Below, piece after piece: positions 29,793-35,360 of a stretch of 35,360 nucleotides of DNA. This stretch comes from a virus. The translations under genes and the position numbers were made by a program. The stretch's first letter is position 1. The number at the start of each line of letters is the position of its first letter. The notes under the pieces were generated by a model. It was given only the letters and a program-made list of their open reading frames with translations. It had not been told where the DNA came from and made no database searches. The stretch lies in IMG/VR virus record IMGVR_UViG_3300005664_000022, positions 1-35,360 of that record, one strand, 5' to 3'.

Positions 29793-32309
29793 ATGGATTC
29801 TCTGGATAAAAAACTAAGGTTAACATTCCGCACGATGTACGGAGCAGGTACCGGAAGCGCTGGGGCTGGCCTTGGGTTTTTAGCTAGAAGCCGATATGAA
29901 GACAGGTTTAAGCCAGACAAAGAAAAAACAACTGGGGACAAGCTATTAGCAAAAGCACCTGTGCTGGGAGCGCTCACGGGCTTTGGTGCCGGATTCTTTA
30001 GAGGTAAACACCACGCAAAGACATTAGTGGACAGCCTAAGCAAGTTTGGAGCTCTAAAAAAAGACGTTGAGCTCAGGCCACATCAACTTGATTTGATCGA
30101 TCAGGTGCACAAAAACAACGGTCAGATGCTAGTAGCGCACGCAACCGGAGTGGGCAAAACCCTGGGTGCTATAGCAGCGTTTGAGGACCTGAAGCAAAAG
30201 GGCAAGGCTAGTAAAGCTATCGTAGTGGTTCCGTCTTCGCTTAGAAGTAATTTTGTGGATAGCGGTATCAAGAAGTTTACGAATTCTTCTGTGTCTACCT
30301 TTGGGCCAAAGAATGAATCGGGGACTAAGAATGTGGGTCATCACTCAGCGGCAACCTATAATGTCATAAGCTACGATTTGTTCAGAGAACACGGCAAAGA
30401 AATAATTGATAAGTTAAAACCAGACACACTCATCATGGACGAGGTGCACAGAGCTCGCGCCACTGAGGGTGTTACATACAATAAACTCATGGATTTGAGG
30501 CCACACTTTAAAAACGTGCTCACACTCACTGGATCTGTGGTTAACAACGACCCTAATGAAATCGTACCCCTTCTAGATATTACCTACGGCAGGACGGGTC
30601 ACAGGCTGGTAAATACAAAATTCTTCGATAAGCTATTTGTTAATAAACAGGCTAAAACTGTTGGGTTTATACAGCCAAAGACAGTCATAGAGAAATCTCT
30701 TAAAAACAAGCCACAGCTTAGTAAATATTTAGAAGGTAAGGTTAGCTACGTACCACACGAGGATGTGGAGAAACTGCTGCCCAAGAAAAGCATGGAAGTT
30801 GTACGTGTACCAATGTCTAAGAGACAGCACGAACTATATGACTTCTCCATGAGTTCTGTAGATCCGCTTACAAGATGGAAGATTAGAAACAACCTCCCGG
30901 TGGGGCAGAAGGAAGCTCAAGAAGCTTTTGGAAAACTCATGCAGGCAAGGCAAGTTGCCACAGACCCATCAGTTCTTGACAAAGAGCTGCAGAAGCTACC
31001 GGATCCAGCTGCATTTAGTCCTAAAATCAAACGCATCGTGGATGACCTTCAAAGTCACCTTGATGCTGGAAAAGATAATAAGTCCGTTATCTATGGTAAC
31101 CTTCTTGAGGGCCAGCTGAAAGCTGTTGAGAAGTCGCTCAAACATAAGGGCATTGATTACACCACTTTTTACGGTGTGGGTAACGAAGGGAACTCCGCTA
31201 AGGCTAGGAAGCAGAATATTGAAAACTTCCAAAAAGGTGACCACAGAGTACTACTCATTTCTGGTGCTGGTGCCGAGGGCCTTGATCTGAAAAATGCAAA
31301 CATGCTTCAGGTGGTAGAAGGACACTACAACCCAGAGCGTATTCACCAAGCCGAGTCTCGCGTGAGAAGGCTAGGCTCCCCTGTCAAAGAGGTTCAGATT
31401 AAACGCTATGTATCCACACCATCAGGTTCTAAAGCAGGCTCGTACCTCAAAGACTTGTTGAGTAAAACACCTGTTGGAGGAAACACAGGCGTTGATGAGT
31501 GGATTTATACTATAGCCGGTAAAAAAGAAAAACTTAACGCATCATTCAGGGATGTTCTTAATAACCGCGGCGTAGATAAGACAGCTGGGTTCAACGTTAA
31601 TGACTCTGACGACAGGGCCTTTGCTGGTCACCTGTTGGGGTCACAGGCTCCGGTTGCAGGGCAGTATGGAATGATATTCGGACGTGCTTTTGGAAGACCT
31701 ATAGCTAACTTAATGGCTAGACAAACAGATAAAGCTTTAGAGACAAAGGCAAAGCAAATCTTGTTAGATATGGGGCACGAAAACCTTGCTACAAAGCAAC
31801 ACTTTCCTAAGATAATGGCAGAGTCTAAGCTGGATGAGAAAGCACTAGACGCTAGTATGGGTATGGCTGCACTAGCAGGCGGCGCTGGTTTGATGTATAG
31901 CCTAAACCCAAGCGCGCACAAATTAGTCGATAAGTATGTAGCCGCCCCCCTAGGTAACCAACTTCAGAAATATTTAGCAAAGCGTCCTATCGTACCTTAT
32001 GGAGGTAAAGCCTCCGATAAAGCACGCATGTTGCTTCATGCGGCTTCCAGCACTCCCGGAGGCCGTAAGTTAATAGCCACGGGCTTAGTAGGTATAGGTA
32101 TGGGATTAGCTGGGCCTATACTAGGGGCATACGTAACTAGAAAAGTGCTAAATAGTTCCCTTAAAACAGACAACCCCGATCTTAAAAAGGGGATTGATAT
32201 TTATAAAGAAAAACTTCGCAAGAAATATGAAAGTAAGTACAAAACCTCTAAAGGATTTGTAAACGAGTTCGAGACCAAGAAAGAACTTGGTATTGATGTG
32301 ATTGATTAA
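29793..32309 (+). CDS. SF2/SNF2-type helicase with glycine-zipper flanks
   Basis: An 838-residue protein. The core (about 90-545) is a superfamily 2 helicase/translocase: 'A-T-G-V-G-K-T' (117-123, Walker A), 'D-E-V-H' (216-219, motif II), 'T-L-T-G-S' (motif III), 'V-I-Y-G-N-L-L' (motif IV), 'I-S-G-A-G-A-E-G-L-D-L' (motif V) and 'H-Q-A-E-S-R-V-R-R-L-G' (motif VI). It would use ATP to move along duplex DNA. Unusual flanks: residues 15-70 and 640-790 contain Gly/Ala-rich membrane-like segments, and D-K-T-A-G-F at 595-600 looks like a processing site between core and C-terminal region. Located in the tail operon rather than with replication genes. Confidence 0.85.
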   Translation: MDSLDKKLRLTFRTMYGAGTGSAGAGLGFLARSRYEDRFKPDKEKTTGDKLLAKAPVLGALTGFGAGFFRGKHHAKTLVDSLSKFGALKKDVELRPHQLDLIDQVHKNNGQMLVAHATGVGKTLGAIAAFEDLKQKGKASKAIVVVPSSLRSNFVDSGIKKFTNSSVSTFGPKNESGTKNVGHHSAATYNVISYDLFREHGKEIIDKLKPDTLIMDEVHRARATEGVTYNKLMDLRPHFKNVLTLTGSVVNNDPNEIVPLLDITYGRTGHRLVNTKFFDKLFVNKQAKTVGFIQPKTVIEKSLKNKPQLSKYLEGKVSYVPHEDVEKLLPKKSMEVVRVPMSKRQHELYDFSMSSVDPLTRWKIRNNLPVGQKEAQEAFGKLMQARQVATDPSVLDKELQKLPDPAAFSPKIKRIVDDLQSHLDAGKDNKSVIYGNLLEGQLKAVEKSLKHKGIDYTTFYGVGNEGNSAKARKQNIENFQKGDHRVLLISGAGAEGLDLKNANMLQVVEGHYNPERIHQAESRVRRLGSPVKEVQIKRYVSTPSGSKAGSYLKDLLSKTPVGGNTGVDEWIYTIAGKKEKLNASFRDVLNNRGVDKTAGFNVNDSDDRAFAGHLLGSQAPVAGQYGMIFGRAFGRPIANLMARQTDKALETKAKQILLDMGHENLATKQHFPKIMAESKLDEKALDASMGMAALAGGAGLMYSLNPSAHKLVDKYVAAPLGNQLQKYLAKRPIVPYGGKASDKARMLLHAASSTPGGRKLIATGLVGIGMGLAGPILGAYVTRKVLNSSLKTDNPDLKKGIDIYKEKLRKKYESKYKTSKGFVNEFETKKELGIDVID

Positions 32310-32318
32310 GGAGAAACT

Positions 32319-33134
32319 ATGAGTTTTAAAGGGGGCTTCAACAAACAAGCCGGTTTTTTAGACGCAGCCGGACGGGTTCTTAAAAGCAGCGTAACAGCCA
32401 AGGGAGCTGTTAAAAACATCGGTAGAACTGCAGCTATGGGTGCCGCAGGCGGCGCACTTACTGGTGGTCTACAGAAGGACGAGAACGGTAACCGCGGCGG
32501 TATCGGCGGAGCTCTTAAGGGAGCTGTAGCTGGTGGTGTTGGTGGTGCTGCTATCGGCGTAGGCGCAAATGCTGGAGACAGGGTCTCTAAGCTACGTGGC
32601 ATCAACAAGGTTAAGAACATGCCAGGGAAGCCGGCAAATCCTATTATACTTCCTAAACCAGCTGTCCAAAGATCAGTGCCTAAACAGCGCCCAGATATTA
32701 CGCCTGAGTACGCTAAAGTAGCTATGCTACTTAAAGAAGCTGCCAAGCGTAAAAAAGGTTCTAACATTTCGCCTCCTATGGCCGGACACTCTTTAGCCGA
32801 CCAACTGGCTAAGGCTAAAGCTAAGAAGGACGCAAACCCCGATCTTAAAGCTGAGAAGCGCTTCAATAAGCTGCCTAAAAAAACGCGAGATTTATACAAT
32901 GAGGCTAAGGCTCTCAGCGATAAAGCACAGAAGGGCATTGATGATATCAAGGCCAGCCGCAGAGCCGCTGTAACTGCAGAGGCTAAGGCTGCTGGTAAAG
33001 CCGCAGCACCTAAGATCGTTGCTCCAAAGTCAGGGTTTGCTAAACACTGGCCTAAGGCTGCTGGCGGTGCGATCGCTGCCGGTGCCGCTGCTTATGGGTA
33101 CCACAAGTACAAGCAGAAGAAGGAAAACGCATGA
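32319..33134 (+). CDS. Tagged glycine-zipper virion protein
   Basis: A 271-residue protein with F-K-G-G-F-N-K-Q-A at 3-11, the shared tag. A very Gly/Ala-rich region follows (about 45-85, 'G-A-A-G-G-A-L-T-G-G' and 'G-G-A-L-K-G-A-V-A-G-G-V-G-G-A-A-I-G') with G-x3-G spacing, then a basic Lys/Ala helix region containing Y-A-K-V-A, and a C-terminal hydrophobic helix with a basic end. AAGGAG precedes the ATG. A membrane-inserting, head-stored protein is a reasonable reading, not shown. It ends with an ATGA overlap. Confidence 0.75.
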   Translation: MSFKGGFNKQAGFLDAAGRVLKSSVTAKGAVKNIGRTAAMGAAGGALTGGLQKDENGNRGGIGGALKGAVAGGVGGAAIGVGANAGDRVSKLRGINKVKNMPGKPANPIILPKPAVQRSVPKQRPDITPEYAKVAMLLKEAAKRKKGSNISPPMAGHSLADQLAKAKAKKDANPDLKAEKRFNKLPKKTRDLYNEAKALSDKAQKGIDDIKASRRAAVTAEAKAAGKAAAPKIVAPKSGFAKHWPKAAGGAIAAGAAAYGYHKYKQKKENA

Positions 33135-33595
33135 GCTTCGCCCACTCCTTCACCAAAACCGCTTTAAAAATGCGAGCTACTCCAAAGAAACATGGCGGTA
33201 GCGATGGTAAGCAGAGCTACGAGTTAAAGCGAGTGGGTAACAAGTGGACATGTTCCTGCCCTGATTTCACCTACAGACGCAACCATGTTGGCGGTGGCAA
33301 GTGCAAACACATCGAGGCGCACCTACAGGGTAAGAAGCCGTGGGAAGTCTCTACAAAGAAGCCGAAGCCTTTTAAAGAGCAACTCCCTGGTGGGTTAAGC
33401 TCTGGGCATCAGCCAAGTGAGTTTGAAGCAAAGCAGCTCGCCATGGGTAAGAAGACTGAGTCTGAACACACCAGCAACAAAAACTTAACCACTGAGATCG
33501 CCATGGACCATCTTATGGAAGACCCTAAGTACTACTCCAAGCTTAAAAAAATGGAGAAGAAGTCTCACTTCGTCCGCAGGTTTATCAGAGAGTAA
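33131..33595 (+). CDS. Tagged SWIM zinc-finger protein
   Basis: A 154-residue basic protein with F-A-H-S-F-T-K-T-A at 3-11 (tag with Ser for Gly). Residues 30-65 form a SWIM-type zinc finger: 'W-T-C41-S-C43-P-D-F' with 'G-K-C58-K-H60', the C-x-C...C-x-H arrangement used to bind DNA or protein. The remaining C-terminal part is charged and helical. Zinc binding is a family property; DNA binding is likely. As the last tagged gene in the operon it may enter the host with the genome. Its stop abuts that of the convergent nuclease gene. Confidence 0.8.
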   Translation: MSFAHSFTKTALKMRATPKKHGGSDGKQSYELKRVGNKWTCSCPDFTYRRNHVGGGKCKHIEAHLQGKKPWEVSTKKPKPFKEQLPGGLSSGHQPSEFEAKQLAMGKKTESEHTSNKNLTTEIAMDHLMEDPKYYSKLKKMEKKSHFVRRFIRE

Positions 33596-34012
33596 TTAGT
33601 CTTTGCACCATGGCTTTAGGGACTTGGTACCGCCGCTATAAGGTCTAGCAAGTTTAAGGTCTAGCAGTGTCTTGGATAATCTCTCCCCATCGATCTCCAC
33701 GTCGGCCAGAATTCTAAAATACTTATCCCTACCAGGATTTCTCAAAGCTATTTGCTTAGCCGCCTTTAATTTCGCAGCTACAACTTCTCTTGCTTTAACA
33801 GCAAGGCGTTTAGTACAGGCAGACTTGCTAGTCATCTCTGGGGTGTCCACCCCATTAACCCTAACTGTGATGCCGTGCCCTAGTATGGGATCTACAGCGG
33901 CTATATCAACGGTGATGGTGTCACCGTCATGGTTTTTGATATAGCGCACACTTTCAAAATCAGGGTAGGCCATTGCTGTGACAGACAGTAATAAAAGCAG
34001 TGCTTCAAACAT
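33596..34012 (-). CDS. Secreted thermonuclease-like (SNase) protein
   Basis: A 138-residue staphylococcal-nuclease-fold protein. A signal peptide (residues 1-15, M-F-E-A-L-L-L-L-L-S-V-T-A-M-A) directs export. Core motifs: 'H-D-G-D-T' (28-32; calcium and catalysis), 'V-R51-V-N-G-V-D-T-P-E59' (the conserved Arg and Glu eight residues apart as in the family) and 'D-K-Y-F-R100' (second catalytic Arg). All key residues are present, so it should cut DNA or RNA in the periplasm or outside. It could degrade host or competitor DNA or defend against incoming phage DNA. The start overlaps the end of the upstream gene by eight bases. Confidence 0.85.
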   Translation of the reverse strand: MFEALLLLLSVTAMAYPDFESVRYIKNHDGDTITVDIAAVDPILGHGITVRVNGVDTPEMTSKSACTKRLAVKAREVVAAKLKAAKQIALRNPGRDKYFRILADVEIDGERLSKTLLDLKLARPYSGGTKSLKPWCKD

Positions 34013-34772
34013 TGTTTAGTATCCTCTTTGAGTTCTCTCTGATGTAGCGTTCTTTTGAAAGCCACTTATCTCTGCGTTCTGAATCAAATACAACAGCGTT
34101 TTGTGGAACAAATAGCATAGGCAATGGATCCACCACCTGCTGATAATTATTATGGTATCCGTAGAGCCACAGCTTATTTTGAAGGTAAATGGGTAGAGAT
34201 CCTAGCTCATCTAATCCAGGTCCATCCCCTGACCCCGTAGAGCACTGATGTAAAATGATCTCAGACTGCATTTCTTTGAAAAGCCAGTCTTCATTGAGTG
34301 TGCAATTACCTGAGATAAACACCCCTGAGTTTGGAAGCCTAAGCCCGTAGCTCATTTCATCAGATGGATGGGGTACCAAGACAAGTTCCTCGTCATGGTG
34401 TTGATCTTTTATTGTGATTTTAAGTGTCGCTCTCAGGTTAAAGGAATCAGATAACCTGATCCCGTAGTAGTCAGCGAAATGTTCGTTTACAGCAGAGAGT
34501 ACCCGCTGAGGTGCCACTAAATATGGCAATGTACTTTGCTTTTCAAATATCTGGCACAGCTCCTCGATGCCTGCGGTCTGGTTACTGCCCGTATCAAGCA
34601 AGATCAGCATGTCTAAGTCTTTAATGGATTTCCCCAGTGCCTCTAGCCTAGCCGGCGCCTGCGCAGGCGCGCCAATGAGCGCGAAGCAGTCAGGTGCTTC
34701 TATAGCAAAGCAGGCTGGTATTAGGGGGTGCCTGCAGAATTTGGAGCCTGTTCCTAGTGTTCTTAGTTTCAT
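34005..34772 (-). CDS. Metallo-beta-lactamase-fold protein without metal ligands
   Basis: A 255-residue protein whose first 75 residues follow the metallo-beta-lactamase / RNase Z layout ('L-R-T-L-G-T-G-S', strand, loop, 'L-D-M-L-I-L-L' then an 'A-G-I-E-E-L' helix). Where the family has H-x-H-x-D-H this protein reads D-T-G-S-N-Q, so all metal ligands of that motif are absent. Later 'V-P-H-P-S-D-E' and 'I-S-G-N-C-T' (usually S-G-D-T) fit the next motifs with one Asp lost. A hydrolase function is unlikely; a binding or regulatory role is possible. It lies next to the nuclease gene and may act with it. Family by layout, not search. Confidence 0.55.
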   Translation of the reverse strand: MKLRTLGTGSKFCRHPLIPACFAIEAPDCFALIGAPAQAPARLEALGKSIKDLDMLILLDTGSNQTAGIEELCQIFEKQSTLPYLVAPQRVLSAVNEHFADYYGIRLSDSFNLRATLKITIKDQHHDEELVLVPHPSDEMSYGLRLPNSGVFISGNCTLNEDWLFKEMQSEIILHQCSTGSGDGPGLDELGSLPIYLQNKLWLYGYHNNYQQVVDPLPMLFVPQNAVVFDSERRDKWLSKERYIRENSKRILNNV

Positions 34773-34773
34773 C

Positions 34774-35274
34774 TCAAGCTCGCATGCAGACTTCAGTTAC
34801 CTTGACCATTATGTTAGGAATCACTGTCTCTGCTATTTTATCTCTATCCAGATTCCATGCAGTGGCACCACCTCGGATGAGGAAACTTGTGGCTTTAATC
34901 TGCCAGTCGTCTTGGGGTTTATAAATGTCCACCTGCACATCGTAGGGTATCAACTTATTGAGCTCGGTAATGCAGTGGTAAAGAGCCTGCTTATAAAGTG
35001 GTTCTTTTAGTAAATTCTTCTTCGCGTGGATTGGAGTGACATGGATCACGTAGTCGTCCCCCACAATCCCGTATTCTAGTTGCACCACCTTGTTGTCTAC
35101 CTTTATAAACGTCTCAACGGTCGCGGTCATGGGAGACATATCAAATTTACCTGTCTGAACCACCCCAGTATCAGCCAACACATTGAAGAACGTGTCTCCG
35201 TGTTCTTCCCAACTGGCCTTCGTGTCTTCAGTAGCTTCTGGGTCTTCCTCGAAAAAGAATTTATCTTTACTCAT
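34774..35274 (-). CDS. Unknown 166-residue acidic protein
   Basis: An acidic alpha/beta protein of unknown function. The N-terminal 25 residues are strongly acidic, followed by alternating strands and one helix ('Y-K-Q-A-L-Y-H-C-I-T-E-L-N-K'). No membrane part and no recognised motif. It overlaps the stop of the upstream partial gene (ATGA), so expression is coupled, and ends one base before the MBL-fold gene. Confidence 0.7.
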   Translation of the reverse strand: MSKDKFFFEEDPEATEDTKASWEEHGDTFFNVLADTGVVQTGKFDMSPMTATVETFIKVDNKVVQLEYGIVGDDYVIHVTPIHAKKNLLKEPLYKQALYHCITELNKLIPYDVQVDIYKPQDDWQIKATSFLIRGGATAWNLDRDKIAETVIPNIMVKVTEVCMRA

Positions 35275-35360
35275 GCTTTTATGACCTCCAAAAACTTCTT
35301 AATGTCCCACTTACCACCATCTAGTTTGTATATTCTAGGAGCACGCTTAATCTCTTCCAC
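35271..35360 (-). CDS. Partial gene, C-terminal 29 residues
   Basis: An open minus-strand frame runs from the window edge to a TGA that overlaps the next ATG. It encodes 29 residues ending K-F-L-E-V-I-K-A. The rest is outside the window, so product and function cannot be judged. The tight ATGA overlap supports that it is a real gene end. Confidence 0.55.
   Translation of the reverse strand: MEEIKRAPRIYKLDGGKWDIKKFLEVIKA

Noticed and set aside
33593-33598. Terminator between the convergent SWIM and nuclease genes
   Set aside because: The two stop codons abut, and no hairpin with a T-run was found at the junction.
1-35360. tRNA genes, rRNA, CRISPR arrays, insertion sequences
   Set aside because: No cloverleaf-like tRNA sequence, regular spaced repeat, transposase or terminal inverted repeat was seen by eye; a tRNA scan would be needed to exclude a single tRNA.

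Overview
The window is part of a large tailed-phage genome with a contractile tail (myovirus type). The evidence is a virion operon containing a tail sheath, tail tube, major capsid protein, small head protein, acidic core/scaffold proteins and a maturation-protease-like protein, opposite a block of short early-type genes with a family A DNA polymerase. The host is probably Gram-negative, since the phage encodes a lipobox lipoprotein and an exported-looking nuclease; the species cannot be named from the sequence. Terminase and portal genes are not seen, so the genome continues beyond the window.

Layout. 60-926 (+) is a basic protein with a shared N-terminal tag. 977-3479 (-) holds a Bro-N-like regulator and two unknown genes. 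3614-4345 (+) is a lone tagged gene. 4377-14943 (-) is a long early/middle-type block: methyltransferase, tagged basic protein, membrane microproteins, collagen-like lipoprotein, exported GNAT-like protein, regulator, DNA polymerase, Rossmann-fold protein and glycosyltransferase. 15018-33595 (+) is the virion operon: tagged and glycine-zipper proteins, protease-like protein, core proteins, small head protein, capsid protein, a strong terminator, neck-type proteins, sheath, tube, an SF2/SNF2 helicase, and two more tagged proteins, one with a SWIM zinc finger. 33596-35360 (-) holds a nuclease, a metallo-beta-lactamase-fold protein without its metal ligands, and two unknowns.

Main observation. 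Nine otherwise unrelated proteins begin with F-x-x-G-F-x-K-(hydrophobic or polar)-A at exactly the same internal spacing, within the first 17 residues (one has Ser for Gly). Similar K-x-A tripeptides recur in the acidic core proteins, follow the protease-like domain, and occur at residue 27 of the capsid protein just before its conserved-looking start; sheath and tube lack the tag. I infer a head-targeting tag plus protease cleavage signal, comparable in logic to the T4 internal-protein targeting sequence but with a different motif. The tagged set would be head cargo, possibly ejected into the host. The downstream helicase has an internal K-T-A site and could be part of it.

Regulation. Five minus-strand copies of a promoter-like element (GGCAAA-type box, then GGTATAAG-type box, always 29 bases overall) drive parts of the early block, and three lead into strongly hairpinned leaders. 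Several intrinsic terminators and three genes of 26-35 codons in gaps are also described.
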